In this document: piece after piece, positions 43,508 to 54,888 of the stretch
Layout: the number at the start of each line of letters is the position of its first letter
How positions within the stretch are numbered: position 1 is the stretch's first letter
From: Bradyrhizobium sp. NAS80.1
GTDB taxonomy: Bacteria; Pseudomonadota; Alphaproteobacteria; Rhizobiales; Xanthobacteraceae
Length of the DNA: 64,000 bases
Assembly: GCF_001908205.1 (NCBI RefSeq)
Contig: NZ_LGHL01000020.1
Location: forward strand, 1-64,000
Reading direction: 5' to 3'
Program-made: the position numbers and the translations under genes
Notes under the pieces: generated by a model
The model's database searches: none
Seen by the model: only the letters and a program-made list of their open reading frames with translations
Told to the model about the DNA's origin: nothing

Positions 43508-43562
43508 GTAGCGAATGGCGAGTAGCGAGTTGTTATTCGCTATTCGCCTCTCCCTATTCGCC
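43508..43562. repeat. GCGAATA/GCGAGTA small repeat, rplQ-rpoA gap
   Basis: Tandem heptamer-like units (GTAGCGAATGGCGAGTAGCGAG) are followed by their complements (TATTCGCTATTCGCC and CCCTATTCGCC), so the element folds. A related element in inverted orientation lies at 58049-58102. Confidence 0.7.
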
Positions 43563-43566
43563 AAAC

Positions 43567-44598
43567 TTAGTAGTGATCCTCGAAGCGCTTGGCGAGCTCG
43601 TCGATGTTCTCCGGCGGCCAGCCCGGCACTTCCATGCCGAGGTGCAGACCCATCTGGGCCAGCACTTCCTTGATCTCGTTCAGCGACTTGCGGCCGAAGT
43701 TCGGGGTGCGAAGCATTTCGGCTTCCGACTTCTGCACGAGGTCGCCGATGTAGACGATGTTGTCGTTCTTCAAGCAGTTGGCCGAACGCACCGACAGCTC
43801 GAGCTCGTCCACCTTCTTGAGGAAGGCCGGGTTGAAGGCGAGGTCCGGGATGATCTCCTGGGCGACTTCCTTGCGCGGCTCTTCGAAGTTGACGAACACG
43901 TTGAGCTGATCCTGCAGGATACGCGCGGCGTAAGCCACGGAGTCATCCGGCGAGATCGCGCCGTTGGTCTCGATCGTCATGGTCAGCTTGTCGTAGTCGA
44001 GGATCTGGCCCTCACGGGTGTTCTCGACCTTGTAGGAGACCTTGCGGACCGGCGAGTACAGGCTGTCGACCGGGATCAGGCCGATCGGCGCGTCCTCGGG
44101 ACGGTTGCGCTCGGCGGGCACATAGCCCTTGCCGGTGGCGACCGTGAACTCCATGCGGATCTCGGCGCCCTCGTCGAGGGTGCAGATCTGGAGGTCCGGG
44201 TTGAGCACGGTGACGTCGCCGACGGTCTGGATGTCGCCGGCGGTGACAACGCCCGGGCCCTGCTTCTTCACGACCATGCGCTTGGGGCCCTCGCCCTGCA
44301 TCTTGATCGAGATGTCCTTGATGTTGAGCACGATGTCGGTGACGTCTTCACGGACGCCAGCAATCGAGGAGAACTCGTGCAGCACACCGTCGATGTGCAC
44401 CGACTGCACCGCCGCGCCCTGGAGCGAGGAGAGCAGGATGCGGCGCAGCGCGTTGCCGAGCGTCTGGCCGAAGCCGCGCTCGAGCGGCTCGGCGACGATG
44501 GTCGCGAAACGGGTCGAATCGCTGCCGGGCGTGACCTGGAGCTTGTTCGGTCGAATCAGTTCTTGCCAATTTTTCTGGATCGTCACTGTTTCACCCAT
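43567..44598 (-). CDS. rpoA: RNA polymerase alpha subunit
   Basis: 343 residues. The N-terminal dimerisation domain has [20 protein letters not shown] and the C-terminal domain has [20 protein letters not shown] and [19 protein letters not shown], the helix-hairpin-helix used for UP-element and activator contacts. It sits in the standard place between rpsK and rplQ. Confidence 0.99.
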   Translation of the reverse strand: MGETVTIQKNWQELIRPNKLQVTPGSDSTRFATIVAEPLERGFGQTLGNALRRILLSSLQGAAVQSVHIDGVLHEFSSIAGVREDVTDIVLNIKDISIKMQGEGPKRMVVKKQGPGVVTAGDIQTVGDVTVLNPDLQICTLDEGAEIRMEFTVATGKGYVPAERNRPEDAPIGLIPVDSLYSPVRKVSYKVENTREGQILDYDKLTMTIETNGAISPDDSVAYAARILQDQLNVFVNFEEPRKEVAQEIIPDLAFNPAFLKKVDELELSVRSANCLKNDNIVYIGDLVQKSEAEMLRTPNFGRKSLNEIKEVLAQMGLHLGMEVPGWPPENIDELAKRFEDHY

Positions 44599-44710
44599 AC
44601 AGGCCAGTCAATTTGACAGTTCAAAATACTGGCGTTGGAGAAAGGCCGCAGATCATTCCCGCGGCTTCGCAAAAAGTCATCGCGGGCGTCAATGCGCCCG
44701 CAACTTGGTA

Positions 44711-45100
44711 TCAAACGCGCCGACGCTTGCGGGGACGGCAACCGTTGTGCGGGATCGTGGTCACGTCGCGGATCGAGGTGACGGTGAAGCCTGCGGCCTG
44801 GAGTGCGCGCAGCGCCGACTCGCGGCCTGAACCGGGACCGGCGACTTCGACTTCCAGCGTGCGCATGCCGTGCTCCTGCGCCTTCTTCGACACGTCCTCG
44901 GCGGCAACCTGCGCGGCGTACGGGGTCGACTTGCGCGAGCCCTTGAAGCCCATCGTGCCGGCGGAGGACCAGGCAATCGTGTTGCCCTGCGCGTCGGTGA
45001 TGGTGATGGTCGTGTTGTTGAACGACGAGTTCACATGCGCGACGCCGGAGGCGATGTTCTTGCGCTCACGACGACGAACGCGGGTGGCTTCCTTGGCCAT
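44711..45100 (-). CDS. rpsK: 30S ribosomal protein S11
   Basis: 129 residues. It shows [40 protein letters not shown], and the C-terminal [16 protein letters not shown]. It forms part of the 30S platform around the E-site mRNA. It lies between rpsM and rpoA; the start at 45100 follows GGAAAGGTAGTCA. Confidence 0.99.
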   Translation of the reverse strand: MAKEATRVRRRERKNIASGVAHVNSSFNNTTITITDAQGNTIAWSSAGTMGFKGSRKSTPYAAQVAAEDVSKKAQEHGMRTLEVEVAGPGSGRESALRALQAAGFTVTSIRDVTTIPHNGCRPRKRRRV

Positions 45101-45222
45101 TGACTACCTTTCCTGGAGATCTCAAACGCCGCCGTAACGCCAGCGGCTACACCTGTGGAACGAAAGGCGCGTGGCGAACGGGTCATCCCCTTTCGCCACA
45201 CGCCGCGATTGGATTCGAAAAC

Positions 45223-45591
45223 TTACTTCTTCTTGCCGGCGATGGCCTTGGCCGGGCCCTTGCGCGTACGCGCATTGGTGTGGGTACGCTGACCGCGCAC
45301 CGGCAGGCCGCGACGATGACGCAGGCCGCGATAGCAGCCGAGGTCCATCAGACGCTTGATGTTGATGCCGACCTCACGACGCAGGTCGCCCTCGACGAGA
45401 TAGTCGCGGTCGATCACTTCGCGGATCTGGAGCACTTCGGCGTCGCTGAGCTGATTGACGCGACGATCCTCGGGGATCTTCACCTTCTCCAGGATCTCAC
45501 CGGCGTTCTTCGCGCCGATGCCATGGATGTACTGGAGCGCGATCAGCACGCGCTTGTTGGTGGGAATGTTCACGCCGGCAATACGGGCCAC
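45223..45591 (-). CDS. rpsM: 30S ribosomal protein S13
   Basis: 122 residues. [20 protein letters not shown] starts it and [20 protein letters not shown] ends the conserved part. It is a head protein that contacts the P-site tRNA and L5. The gap of 187 bases to adk upstream is the largest in this part of the cluster and might hold an extra promoter; none is obvious. Confidence 0.99.
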   Translation of the reverse strand: MARIAGVNIPTNKRVLIALQYIHGIGAKNAGEILEKVKIPEDRRVNQLSDAEVLQIREVIDRDYLVEGDLRREVGINIKRLMDLGCYRGLRHRRGLPVRGQRTHTNARTRKGPAKAIAGKKK

Positions 45592-45778
45592 GGCCTTCTC
45601 TCCTGTTGCCGATCCCTCGTCAGGAATCGGTCTTTAAGTGCTTGCTTTCTCGGGCAGGTGTTCACAAACGCGAACACGACGCCCACCCCCGGTCTTCCTG
45701 GGGCCCGGCATCGTCTGAAACTATCCGACTTGGATGCGGGGCTTATTAAGGGATTCCGGGGGCTTCCGTCAACCGCTG

Positions 45779-46648
45779 CTAGCGCCTGGCTCGCTTTTTC
45801 GTGACCTTTTTTGCGGCCTTTTTGGCACCCTTTTTGACAACCTTCTTGGCGGTCTTTTTGGCCGCTTTCTTTACCGTCTTCTTGGCGGTCTTCTTGGCTG
45901 CCTTGTAGGTGCCCTTAACGGCCTTCTTGGGGGCCTTTTTCGCGGATTTGGCGGCCTTTTTGGCCGTTTTCGCCGGCTTTTGGGCCGCTTTGTTCGCGGC
46001 CTTGGCCTTTTTGGCGGGGGCAGCCTTGGCTGCGCTTCGGGCATGCGTCTTGGGTTCGACCGCCCCGAGCGCCAGCAGCTGGCGATGGATGGCGCGGGTG
46101 ACCTCGTCGATAGCCATCATGCCGTCGATGGTCGAGAGCTTCCGCCGCTCGGAATAGTAGTGAATCAGTGGCTCCGTCTGGCTGCGGTAGCTGGCAAGCC
46201 GCTTGGTCAGGACCTCCGGGGTGTCGTCGACCCGAACCTCCTCCCCGCGCTCCCGCATCTGGGCGACGCGAGTCTCGACGCGACTCAGAAGCGCGCTTTC
46301 GTTGACGCGCAGCTCGATCACCGCATCGAGCTTGAGGTGCTTGTGCCTGAGCAGTTCGTCGAGCGCCTCGGCCTGCGGAACGGTGCGCGGGAAACCGTCC
46401 AGGATGAAGCCGTTCCTGGCGTCCGGCTGGTCGATTCGGTCGGAGATGATTCCGACCACGATCTCGTCGGGCACGAGGCCGCCGCCGGCCATGATCTCCT
46501 TGGCCTTGAGTCCGACCGGCGTTCCCGCCGCAACGGCTGCGCGCAACATCTCGCCGGTCGAGAGCTGGACGATGCCATAGCGCTGCACCAGAAGTTGCGC
46601 CTGGGTCCCCTTGCCCGACCCCGGCGGCCCCAGAAGTATAATTCTCAT
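45779..46648 (-). CDS. adk: Adenylate kinase with Lys/Ala-rich C-terminal tail
   Basis: 289 residues. The enzyme core (1-195) is complete: P-loop [13 protein letters not shown] site [18 protein letters not shown], and [10 protein letters not shown] near the end, with a short-type LID without zinc Cys. It interconverts 2 ADP and ATP plus AMP. Residues about 200-289 are a histone-H1-like tail with 34 lysines in the last 89 residues, in repeats such as [16 protein letters not shown]. Ordinary Adk ends before this. The start at 46648 places the P-loop at residues 7-16. It lies between secY and rpsM. Confidence 0.97.
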   Translation of the reverse strand: MRIILLGPPGSGKGTQAQLLVQRYGIVQLSTGEMLRAAVAAGTPVGLKAKEIMAGGGLVPDEIVVGIISDRIDQPDARNGFILDGFPRTVPQAEALDELLRHKHLKLDAVIELRVNESALLSRVETRVAQMRERGEEVRVDDTPEVLTKRLASYRSQTEPLIHYYSERRKLSTIDGMMAIDEVTRAIHRQLLALGAVEPKTHARSAAKAAPAKKAKAANKAAQKPAKTAKKAAKSAKKAPKKAVKGTYKAAKKTAKKTVKKAAKKTAKKVVKKGAKKAAKKVTKKRARR

Positions 46649-46923
46649 CGGCGTACGCCCCCCGGATTGGTGAGCGATACGTCGCGCACCTGTGTTTGAA
46701 GTTCGAGAACAGTGCAAACCATAATCGGCGCCGCACCGCTACCCATATCATAGGGGAGCGAATGGGCGGACGCCAACAAGGCCTTTGAAATCAGTGTTTC
46801 GCTGCAGTGAGAGCAGCTCTGCCGATGCGATCGAATGCCTGGGTGATGGCCTCGGCGGGCGCCGCGCGTTGCTCGCGCGGCGAATCGGCGGCGCATTCGC
46901 GCCGACATAAGAGGGCGCCGCGC

Positions 46924-48255
46924 TTAGCGGCGGCGGCCCCGCAGCTTCGACTTCCGGATCAGGCCTTCGTACTGATGGGCTAGCAGATAGCCCTGCACCT
47001 GCGCCACCGTGTCCATGGTGACGCTGACGACGATCAGCAGCGAGGTGCCGCCGAAATAGAATGGCACCGAGGCGTAGGAGATCAGGATCTCCGGGATCAA
47101 GCAGACGATCGCCAGATAGATCGCGCCGAGCACAGTGATGCGCGACAGCACGTAGTCGATATATTCCGCGGTGCGCTCGCCGGGACGGATGCCCGGGATG
47201 AAGCCGCCGTGCTTCTTCAGATTGTCCGCGGTCTCGGTCGGGTTGAACACGATCGCGGTGTAGAAGAACGCGAAGAACACGATCAGCGCGAGATAGAGGA
47301 TCAGGAACAGCGGACGGCCGTGACCGAGCTGCGTGGTGATCCACTGGAACCATTCCGGCCCACTGCCCGCGTTGAAGTTCGCAACCGTCGTCGGCAGCAG
47401 GAGCAACGATGACGCGAAGATCGGCGGGATCACGCCCGAGGTGTTGAGCTTGAGCGGCAGATGCGAGGACTGGCCCTCGAACATCTTGTTGCCGACCTGG
47501 CGCTTCGGATACTGGATCAGCAGCCGGCGCTGAGCGCGCTCCATGAACACGATGAAGGCGATCACGGCGATCGCCATGATGATGACGACAAGGATCAGGC
47601 CGGTCGACATCGCGCCTTGACGGCCGAGCTCGAGCATGTTGGCGAGCGCCGCGGGCAGCTCGGCGACGATGCCGGAGAGAATGATGAGCGAGATCCCGTT
47701 GCCGATGCCGCGCGAGGTGATCTGTTCGCCCAGCCACATCAGGAACATGGTGCCGCCGGTCAGCGTGATCGCCGTGGACAGGCGGAAGAACATGCCGGGC
47801 TCGCTGACGACGTTGCCGGCGCCTTCGAGGCCCACCGCGATACCGTAGGACTGGAATGCTGCCAGGATGACCGTCAGGTAGCGCGTGTACTGGTTCAGGG
47901 TCTTGCGGCCGGCCTCGCCTTCCTTCTTCAGCGCCTCGAGCTGGGGCGAGACGGTGGTCAGGAGCTGGATGATGATCGAGGCCGAGATGTACGGCATGAT
48001 GTTCAGCGCGAATATCGCCATGCGGTGGATGCCGCCGCCGGCGAACATGTTGAACATGCCGAGGATACCGCCCGCCTGCGAGCGGAACACCTGTTCCCAG
48101 ATGTTGGGATCGATACCGGGCAGCGGAATGTAGGTTCCGAGCCGGTAAACGAGCAGCGCACCCAGCGTGAACCAGATGCGCTTCTTCAGTTCGTCGGCCT
48201 TGGCAAACGCGCCGAAATTGAGATTGGCTGCCAGTTGTTCCGCTGCAGAGACCAT
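46924..48255 (-). CDS. secY: Preprotein translocase subunit SecY
   Basis: 443 residues, ten transmembrane helices. Characteristic segments are TYIPLPGIDPN, FNMFAGGGIHRMAIFALNIM, PYISASIIIQLLT, and NPTETADNLKKHGGFIPGIR. It forms the SecYEG protein channel in the inner membrane. It ends KLRGRRR. It follows rplO with a hairpin in the 148-base gap. Confidence 0.99.
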   Translation of the reverse strand: MVSAAEQLAANLNFGAFAKADELKKRIWFTLGALLVYRLGTYIPLPGIDPNIWEQVFRSQAGGILGMFNMFAGGGIHRMAIFALNIMPYISASIIIQLLTTVSPQLEALKKEGEAGRKTLNQYTRYLTVILAAFQSYGIAVGLEGAGNVVSEPGMFFRLSTAITLTGGTMFLMWLGEQITSRGIGNGISLIILSGIVAELPAALANMLELGRQGAMSTGLILVVIIMAIAVIAFIVFMERAQRRLLIQYPKRQVGNKMFEGQSSHLPLKLNTSGVIPPIFASSLLLLPTTVANFNAGSGPEWFQWITTQLGHGRPLFLILYLALIVFFAFFYTAIVFNPTETADNLKKHGGFIPGIRPGERTAEYIDYVLSRITVLGAIYLAIVCLIPEILISYASVPFYFGGTSLLIVVSVTMDTVAQVQGYLLAHQYEGLIRKSKLRGRRR

Positions 48256-48371
48256 CTTGGACTTTCTCCCGCCGCCTTACGCGCCGTTATGCCCGCGGCC
48301 GGGCTACTTTAGCGGACGCCGGACATTATCTGGGGCTCGGCTTCGATAAGTCCACGTCCCGCATGCGTAAA

Positions 48372-48390
48372 GGCCCGCGAGCCGCGGGCC
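48372..48390. other. Hairpin between rplO and secY
   Basis: GGCCCGC pairs with GCGGGCC over 5 bases, shortly after the rplO stop and before secY (minus strand). Only TTTACG follows, so it may be an attenuating or processing stem rather than a full terminator. Confidence 0.4.
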
Positions 48391-48403
48391 AATGACGCAG
48401 ATG

Positions 48404-48889
48404 TTACGCCGCCTCGCCTTCTTCCTTGGCAGGGGCGAGGATCTTCACCGAGCCGCCCGCCTTCTCGACCGCTGCAATCGCGGTCTTCGTGGCGCCGTGG
48501 ACTTCGATGTTGAGCTTGGACTTGAGCTCGCCGCGGCCAAGCAGCCGCAGGCCGGCCTTGGCGCGCCGCAGCACGCCGCCCTTCACCAGCGCTTCGACGT
48601 TCACGACGCTGCCGGCGTCGATCTTCTTGGCATCGACCGCTTCCTGGAGCCGGTCGAGATTGATCTCGGCGAACTCCACGCGGAAGATGTTGTTGAAGCC
48701 GCGCTTGGGCAGACGGCGATGCATCGGCATCTGGCCGCCCTCGAAACCCTTGATGCGCACGCCCGAACGCGCGGTCTGGCCCTTGCCGCCGCGGCCGGAC
48801 TGCTTGCCCTTGCCCGAACCGATGCCGCGGCCGACGCGCATACGCTTTTTGCGCGAGCCGGCGTTGTCGGCGATATCGCTGAGCTTCAT
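48404..48889 (-). CDS. rplO: 50S ribosomal protein L15
   Basis: 161 residues. [39 protein letters not shown] and [19 protein letters not shown] are L15 features. It assembles late into the large subunit. It lies 75 bases after rpmD. Confidence 0.99.
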   Translation of the reverse strand: MKLSDIADNAGSRKKRMRVGRGIGSGKGKQSGRGGKGQTARSGVRIKGFEGGQMPMHRRLPKRGFNNIFRVEFAEINLDRLQEAVDAKKIDAGSVVNVEALVKGGVLRRAKAGLRLLGRGELKSKLNIEVHGATKTAIAAVEKAGGSVKILAPAKEEGEAA

Positions 48890-48964
48890 CGCCCTTCTCC
48901 TTGTGTCTTGCGCATGATCATCACCGAAAACCGGTGCCCGCTTTTCGGGATCAAGCGCCTTTGC

Positions 48965-49159
48965 TTACTTCTCGTCGACGATACGGACGAGATGGTGAAC
49001 CTTCTCGATCATGCCACGGACCGCCGGGGTGTCCGGCAGTTCACTGGTGCGACCGATCTTGTTGAGCTTGAGCCCGATCAGCGTCGAGCGCTGCGAGTGA
49101 TGGCGGCGGATCGCGCTGCCGGTCTGCTCGAGCTTGATCGTCTTGCTGGCCTTGGCCAT
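48965..49159 (-). CDS. rpmD: 50S ribosomal protein L30
   Basis: 64 residues, the short bacterial L30: [20 protein letters not shown] then [20 protein letters not shown]. It is 23 bases after rpsE. Confidence 0.98.
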   Translation of the reverse strand: MAKASKTIKLEQTGSAIRRHHSQRSTLIGLKLNKIGRTSELPDTPAVRGMIEKVHHLVRIVDEK

Positions 49160-49182
49160 GGGAGTCTACTCCAAAGCTTCCG

Positions 49183-49779
49183 TTAGTCGGCAGCCGCCTC
49201 GGCATCGCCGCCGATACGGCGGGACTGCAGAGTGGACACCTTGATGTTGCGGCGGGCTGCGACCGAACGCGGCGAATCCTGATGCTTCAGCGCGTCGAAA
49301 GTCGCGCGAACCATGTTGTACGGGTTCGACGAGCCGATCGACTTCGCCACCACGTCCTGAACGCCGAGCGTCTCGAACACGGCGCGCATCGGGCCACCGG
49401 CGATGATGCCGGTACCGGCTGGAGCTGCACGCAGGTAGACACGGCCCGCGCCATGACGGCCGGCGATGTCGTGATGAAGCGTGCGGCCCTCCCGCAGCGA
49501 CACGCGGGTCAGGTTGCGCTTGGCGGACTCGGTTGCCTTGCGGATCGCCTCAGGCACTTCGCGCGCCTTGCCGTGACCGAAGCCGGCGCGGCCCTTCTGG
49601 TCGCCGATCACGACCAGCGCTGCGAAACCGAAGCGCTTGCCGCCCTTGACGACCTTGGCCACGCGATTGATGTGGACGAGCTTGTCGACGAACTCGCTGT
49701 CGCGCTCCTCGCGCTCCCTGCGTTCACGTCCGCCGCCGCGTTGATCGCGTCCACCACGTTGTTCGCGTTCAGCTGCCAT
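49183..49779 (-). CDS. rpsE: 30S ribosomal protein S5
   Basis: 198 residues. An alphaproteobacterial N-terminal Arg/Gly/Glu-rich extension ([20 protein letters not shown]) precedes the core [20 protein letters not shown], with [20 protein letters not shown] then GGPMRAVFE. It supports decoding accuracy and mRNA helicase action at the entry tunnel. Confidence 0.99.
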   Translation of the reverse strand: MAAEREQRGGRDQRGGGRERREREERDSEFVDKLVHINRVAKVVKGGKRFGFAALVVIGDQKGRAGFGHGKAREVPEAIRKATESAKRNLTRVSLREGRTLHHDIAGRHGAGRVYLRAAPAGTGIIAGGPMRAVFETLGVQDVVAKSIGSSNPYNMVRATFDALKHQDSPRSVAARRNIKVSTLQSRRIGGDAEAAAD

Positions 49780-49826
49780 GGTTTTTCCAATCCTTCAGAG
49801 GCTTACGCCTCAATCCTCAAATTCTG

Positions 49827-50189
49827 TTAGAAGCTCAGCCCGCTCTCACGCGCAGCGTCGGCAAGAGCCTTGACGCGCCCGTGATAGAGATAGCTGCCGC
49901 GATCGAACACGACTTCCTTGACGCCCTTCTCGGCGGCGCGCTCGGCCAGCAGCTTGCCGACCGCCTTCGCCGCATCGATGTCGGCGCCGGTCTTGCCGCC
50001 GTCGCGCATCGCTTTCTCGAGCGACGAGGCAGAGGCCAGCGTCTCGCCCTTCAGGTCGTCGATGACCTGGGCGTAGATGTGCTTGGACGAGCGGAACACC
50101 GACAGGCGCGGACGGCCGCCACCGGAGCGGCGCAGCTTCAGCCGCACACTCCGCTTGCGCCGGGCATTCGTAACCTTGGCTTTCGACAT
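49827..50189 (-). CDS. rplR: 50S ribosomal protein L18
   Basis: 120 residues. [40 protein letters not shown], and [20 protein letters not shown]. It binds 5S rRNA in the central protuberance. It is 11 bases after rplF. Confidence 0.99.
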   Translation of the reverse strand: MSKAKVTNARRKRSVRLKLRRSGGGRPRLSVFRSSKHIYAQVIDDLKGETLASASSLEKAMRDGGKTGADIDAAKAVGKLLAERAAEKGVKEVVFDRGSYLYHGRVKALADAARESGLSF

Positions 50190-50200
50190 GACCGGCTCCG

Positions 50201-50734
50201 TTACTTCTTCTTGCCTTCCTTGCGGAAGATGAATTCGCCAACATACTTCACGCCCTTGCCCTTGTAGGGCTCCGGCGGACGATAGGCGCGGATCTCGGCG
50301 GCGACCTGACCGACGCGCTGGATGTCGCTGCCGGTCACCGTGATCTCGGTCGGCTTCGGCACTGTGATCGTGATCCCCTCCGGGATCGGATAGACCACGT
50401 CGTGGCTGTAGCCGAGCGCGAGCTGCAGGTTCTTGCCCTGCATCGCGGCGCGGTAACCGACGCCGGTGATTTCGAGCTTCTTCTCGAAGCCCTTGGTGAC
50501 GCCTTCGACCAGATTCGCGACCTGGGCGCGAGCGGTGCCGTACAGCGCCCGCGCGCGGTTGGTCTCAGCCCGCGGCTTGACCTTCACCTGGCCGTTCTCG
50601 AGCTTCACCTCGACTTCGTCATGGACGACGAACTGAAGCTGGCCCTTCGGCCCCTTCATCTTGACGGTCTGCCCATCGACGGTCGCGGTAACACCCGACG
50701 GCACCGCCACAGGCCTTTTGCCAACACGTGACAT
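50201..50734 (-). CDS. rplF: 50S ribosomal protein L6
   Basis: 177 residues. [40 protein letters not shown] and [20 protein letters not shown]. It sits near the factor-binding site of the 50S subunit. It is 16 bases after rpsH. Confidence 0.99.
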   Translation of the reverse strand: MSRVGKRPVAVPSGVTATVDGQTVKMKGPKGQLQFVVHDEVEVKLENGQVKVKPRAETNRARALYGTARAQVANLVEGVTKGFEKKLEITGVGYRAAMQGKNLQLALGYSHDVVYPIPEGITITVPKPTEITVTGSDIQRVGQVAAEIRAYRPPEPYKGKGVKYVGEFIFRKEGKKK

Positions 50735-50750
50735 GGATCAAAAATCCTTC

Positions 50751-51149
50751 TCAGAACACCGTGAAGAGGACTTCACCGCCCACATTCGCGTCGCGCGCGC
50801 TGTGGTCGGCCATGATCCCCTTCGGCGTCGACAACACCGAAATGCCGAGCCCGTTATTGACCCGCGGCAGGTTCTTCACCGAGGCGTAAACGCGACGCCC
50901 GGGCTTGGAGACACGTTCGATCTCGCGGATGACGGGCTCGCCGTCGAAATACTTCAGCTCGATCTCGATCTCGCTGCGGCCCGAGGAATGCTCGAGCGTG
51001 GCGTAGCCGCGGATGTAGCCCTCGGTCTTGAGGACCTCGAGCACGTTCTCGCGCATCTTCGAACCAGGCGTGGACACCTTGGTCTTGGAGCGCATCTGGG
51101 CGTTGCGGATGCGGGTGATCAGATCGCTGATTGGATCGTGCGTAGACAT
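50751..51149 (-). CDS. rpsH: 30S ribosomal protein S8
   Basis: 132 residues. [20 protein letters not shown], and a C-terminus with [21 protein letters not shown]8 is an early assembly protein and, in Escherichia coli, the translational repressor of the spc operon; the same control here is only inferred. Confidence 0.99.
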   Translation of the reverse strand: MSTHDPISDLITRIRNAQMRSKTKVSTPGSKMRENVLEVLKTEGYIRGYATLEHSSGRSEIEIELKYFDGEPVIREIERVSKPGRRVYASVKNLPRVNNGLGISVLSTPKGIMADHSARDANVGGEVLFTVF

Positions 51150-51163
51150 CTAAACGACCCTCC

Positions 51164-51469
51164 TTACCAGCTGGACTTCACGAGGCCCGGGACCATGCCC
51201 TTGGAGCCAAGTTCGCGCAGCGCGATACGGGACAGCTTGTTCTTGCGGTAGTTCGAGCGCGGGCGGCCCGACAGCTCGCAACGCAGGCGGATGCGGGTCG
51301 CCGACGAGTTGCGCGGCATTTCCGCCAGCTTCAACGTCGCAGCGAAACGCTCTTCCATCGGCAGCTTCTTGTCGGCGATGATCGCCTTCAACCGCTCACG
51401 CTTCGCGGCGGCGTTCTTCACCATCCGCTTGCGCCGGTTGTTCTTCTCGACTGAACTCTTCTTTGCCAT
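51164..51469 (-). CDS. rpsN: 30S ribosomal protein S14 (zinc-free type)
   Basis: 101 residues. It has [20 protein letters not shown] and [20 protein letters not shown]. Only one Cys is present, so it is the long zinc-independent S14. It is 15 bases before rpsH, in the usual place. Confidence 0.99.
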   Translation of the reverse strand: MAKKSSVEKNNRRKRMVKNAAAKRERLKAIIADKKLPMEERFAATLKLAEMPRNSSATRIRLRCELSGRPRSNYRKNKLSRIALRELGSKGMVPGLVKSSW

Positions 51470-51515
51470 GCTTGGCTCCTGGGTATCCGCGTTTGAGAGG
51501 CTTTAGGTCAGCGTC

Positions 51516-52065
<550 letters not shown>

Positions 52066-52073
<8 letters not shown>

Positions 52074-52380
52074 CGATCTCAGCTCCCGAGCTCTTGGCGA
52101 TGCGAACCTTCTTGCCGTCCGCCAGAATCTTGAATCCGACGCGGGTCGGCTTTCCGTCCTTGCCGACATACGCGATGTTGGACAGTTGGATCGGCGCCTC
52201 TTTCGAGATGATGCCGCCCTCCTGGGCCTGCGTCTGCTTCTGGTGACGCTTGACCATGTTGATGCCGCGCACGAGCGCGGTGCCGGCGTCCGGGCGCACC
52301 TCGAACACCTCGCCGGTACGACCCTTGTCGCGACCGGTCAGCACGACGACCTTGTCGCCCTTGCGGATCTTCGCAGCCAT
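52066..52380 (-). CDS. rplX: 50S ribosomal protein L24
   Basis: 104 residues. [20 protein letters not shown] is the KOW motif, followed by [20 protein letters not shown]. It initiates 50S assembly. It shares one base with rplN and eight with rplE, so translation is tightly coupled. Confidence 0.99.
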
Positions 52381-52748
52381 CACAGCACCTCCGGCGCGAG
52401 CGAAATGATCTTCATGTGGTTCTTGGCGCGCAGCTCGCGCGGCACGGGCCCGAAGATACGGGTGCCGACCGGCTCGGCCTGGTTGTTGATCAGAACGGCG
52501 GCGTTGCGGTCGAAGCGGATGACCGAACCGTCGGCGCGGCGGATGTCCTTGCGGACGCGCACCACGACGGCCTTCATCACGTCGCCCTTCTTCACCTTGC
52601 CACGCGGAATCGCTTCCTTGATCGAGACGACAATGACGTCGCCGATCGTGGCGTAGCGGCGCTTGGAGCCCCCGAGCACCTTGATACACATGACACGGCG
52701 TGCGCCAGAATTGTCGGCCACGTCGAGGTTGGTCTGCATCTGAATCAT
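52380..52748 (-). CDS. rplN: 50S ribosomal protein L14
   Basis: 122 residues. [20 protein letters not shown], then [20 protein letters not shown] and [10 protein letters not shown] at the end. It contacts 16S helix 14 at a subunit bridge. Confidence 0.99.
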   Translation of the reverse strand: MIQMQTNLDVADNSGARRVMCIKVLGGSKRRYATIGDVIVVSIKEAIPRGKVKKGDVMKAVVVRVRKDIRRADGSVIRFDRNAAVLINNQAEPVGTRIFGPVPRELRAKNHMKIISLAPEVL

Positions 52749-52832
52749 TGATGCACCTCGTCCTCTTTCTATTTGCGCCAGCCCAGCCGGCGCTCAACAT
52801 TTCCCTGAAGTCAGTCGGCTAAAGCCAACAGA

Positions 52833-53081
52833 TCAGGCGCTTTTCTTGTGTTCGCCCCGGACCACGATCCAGCGCTTCAACTTCGAAATCGGCTTCGATT
52901 CCTCGATCCACACCATGTCGCCCGGCTTGAACTCGTTGCTCTCGTCGTGCGCGTGATAGTTCTTCGAACGGCGGATCGTCTTCTTGTAGATCGGGTGCGT
53001 GAAGCGGCGATCGACGCGCACCACGATGGTCTTGGCTTGCTTGTCGCTGACGACCACGCCCTGCAAAGTACGTTTCGGCAT
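52833..53081 (-). CDS. rpsQ: 30S ribosomal protein S17
   Basis: 82 residues from [20 protein letters not shown], with [20 protein letters not shown] and [18 protein letters not shown]. It is an OB-fold 16S binder. The start at 53081 is chosen by length and conservation over the longer frame to 53150. Confidence 0.99.
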   Translation of the reverse strand: MPKRTLQGVVVSDKQAKTIVVRVDRRFTHPIYKKTIRRSKNYHAHDESNEFKPGDMVWIEESKPISKLKRWIVVRGEHKKSA

Positions 53082-53094
53082 CTTCGTAAGCCTC

Positions 53095-53301
53095 TTACTT
53101 CTTCTTCGCGCGCGTCTGCGCGGCGACGGTCTTGATCCGGGCGATGTCACGGCGAGCCTCGCGCAGGCGCGAGGTGTTCTCGAGCTGCCCGGTGGCGCGC
53201 TGGAAGCGCAGGTTGAAGCGCTCCTTCTTCAGGTTCAGGATGGCATCATCCTGCTGGTCGGGGCTCATCGCGCGGATGTCTTCGATCTTCATCTGGGCCA
53301 T
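53095..53301 (-). CDS. rpmC: 50S ribosomal protein L29
   Basis: 68 residues: [20 protein letters not shown] and [20 protein letters not shown]. It lies at the tunnel exit and helps dock SRP and trigger factor. ATGs at 53307, 53301 and 53292 are all in frame; 53301 has GGAG 8 bases upstream and is chosen. The 53307 ATG overlaps the rplP stop (TAATG). Confidence 0.97.
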   Translation of the reverse strand: MAQMKIEDIRAMSPDQQDDAILNLKKERFNLRFQRATGQLENTSRLREARRDIARIKTVAAQTRAKKK

Positions 53302-53306
53302 GGCCA

Positions 53307-53720
53307 TTACTCCGCAATGCGCTCGACGAAGCGCGTCTTGATCGGCAGCTTGGCGGCCGCCAAGGTCAGCGCCTCGCGCGCCGTCTGGGTGTTGACGCCG
53401 TCGATCTCGAACAGCACCCGGCCCGGCTTGACGCGCGCGACCCACAGTTCCGGCGAACCCTTGCCGGAGCCCATGCGGACTTCGGCCGGCTTCTTCGACA
53501 CCGGAACGTCCGGGAACACGCGGATCCAGACGCGGCCGGCGCGCTTCATGTGGCGGGTCAGCGCGCGGCGAGCGGCTTCGATCTGGCGCGCGGTGACGCG
53601 CTCAGGCTCGGTCGCCTTCAGGCCGAACTGGCCGAACGCCAACGTCGCGCCCGAGGACGCAACGCCGTGGATGCGGCCCTTATGCGCCTTCCGGAACTTC
53701 GTTTTCTTAGGTTGCATCAT
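53307..53720 (-). CDS. rplP: 50S ribosomal protein L16
   Basis: 137 residues. [40 protein letters not shown], and [20 protein letters not shown]. It helps position A-site tRNA. It is 30 bases after rpsC. Confidence 0.99.
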   Translation of the reverse strand: MMQPKKTKFRKAHKGRIHGVASSGATLAFGQFGLKATEPERVTARQIEAARRALTRHMKRAGRVWIRVFPDVPVSKKPAEVRMGSGKGSPELWVARVKPGRVLFEIDGVNTQTAREALTLAAAKLPIKTRFVERIAE

Positions 53721-53750
53721 GGCTTTAAGCCCTCAAATTCCTGTGCTGGC

Positions 53751-54473
53751 TCAGGCTGCAGCCGCGTCGCGGCGCTGCCGGCCGCCACCACCGCTACCAC
53801 TGCCCTCGCCTTCGGCCATTCTCTTGTCCTGGGCCATCGGATCGTGCTCGAGGATCTCACCCTTGAAGATCCAGACCTTGACGCCGCAGGTGCCGAAGGT
53901 CGTGAACGCGGTCGCGACGCCGTAGTCGATATCGGCGCGCAGCGTGTGCAGCGGCACGCGACCTTCGCGGTACCACTCCATGCGCGCGATTTCCGCACCG
54001 CCCAGACGACCCGAGCAGTTGATGCGGATGCCTTCCGCGCCGAGACGCATCGCCGACTGCACGGCGCGCTTCATGGCACGGCGGAACGCCACGCGGCGCT
54101 CGAGCTGCTGCGCGATCGACTCGGCCACCAGTGTCGCATCGAGCTCCGGCTTGCGGATCTCGACGATGTTGATGACGACGTCGGACGAGGTGATGTCAGC
54201 AACCTTCTTGCGCAGCTTGTCGATGTCGGCGCCCTTCTTGCCGATCACCACGCCCGGACGAGCCGAGTGGATGGTGACGCGGCACTTCTTGTGCGGACGC
54301 TCGATCACGATGCGGGCGACGGCCGCCTGCTTGAGCTCCTTGTGCAGGATCTCGCGGATCTTGACGTCCTCGTGCAGCAGCTTGCCGTATTCCTGCTTGC
54401 CGGCGAACCAGCGGGAATCCCAGGTCCGGTTGATGCCGAGACGCAGACCGATCGGATTGATCTTTTGACCCAT
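53751..54473 (-). CDS. rpsC: 30S ribosomal protein S3
   Basis: 240 residues. The N-terminal KH domain has [20 protein letters not shown], and the C-terminal half has [20 protein letters not shown]. It ends with a Gly/Ser-rich tail and RRDAAAA. It forms the mRNA entry pore. Confidence 0.99.
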   Translation of the reverse strand: MGQKINPIGLRLGINRTWDSRWFAGKQEYGKLLHEDVKIREILHKELKQAAVARIVIERPHKKCRVTIHSARPGVVIGKKGADIDKLRKKVADITSSDVVINIVEIRKPELDATLVAESIAQQLERRVAFRRAMKRAVQSAMRLGAEGIRINCSGRLGGAEIARMEWYREGRVPLHTLRADIDYGVATAFTTFGTCGVKVWIFKGEILEHDPMAQDKRMAEGEGSGSGGGGRQRRDAAAA

Positions 54474-54491
54474 CGTTTTCTCCTGCGTCCC

Positions 54492-54878
54492 TTAAGCCGC
54501 TGCTTCGGCTTCGACCTGACGAACGATGATCGTCAGCTGCGAAAATGGTTTGTAAACACGACCCGAGCGACCGCGGCCGCGGGCGGCAAAACGCTTCATC
54601 ACGAGGCCGTTGCCGACGAAGGCCTGCGCCACGACGAGATCATCGACGTCGAGGTCGTGGTTGTTCTCGGCATTGGCGATAGCCGATTCCAGGCACTTCT
54701 TCACGTCAACCGCGATCCGCTTGCGCGAAAACTGCAGGTCGGCGAGCGCAGCAGCCGCCTTCCGGCCGCGAATGAGCTGGGCGACCAGGTTGAGCTTCTG
54801 CGGGCTCACCCGCAGCATCCGGGCGACCGCCTTGGCCTCATTGTCGGCGAGGCTCCGTTCGCGCTTAGGTTTGCTCAT
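54492..54878 (-). CDS. rplV: 50S ribosomal protein L22
   Basis: 128 residues. [40 protein letters not shown] and the [20 protein letters not shown] loop that reaches into the exit tunnel. Confidence 0.99.
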   Translation of the reverse strand: MSKPKRERSLADNEAKAVARMLRVSPQKLNLVAQLIRGRKAAAALADLQFSRKRIAVDVKKCLESAIANAENNHDLDVDDLVVAQAFVGNGLVMKRFAARGRGRSGRVYKPFSQLTIIVRQVEAEAAA

Positions 54879-54888
54879 CGTTTAATCC

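Noticed and set aside
46649..46923. rpmJ or infA expected between secY and rpsM in many bacteria
   Set aside because: No L36-like Cys/His mini-protein in any frame; adk occupies this place, and absence here is usual in alphaproteobacteria.
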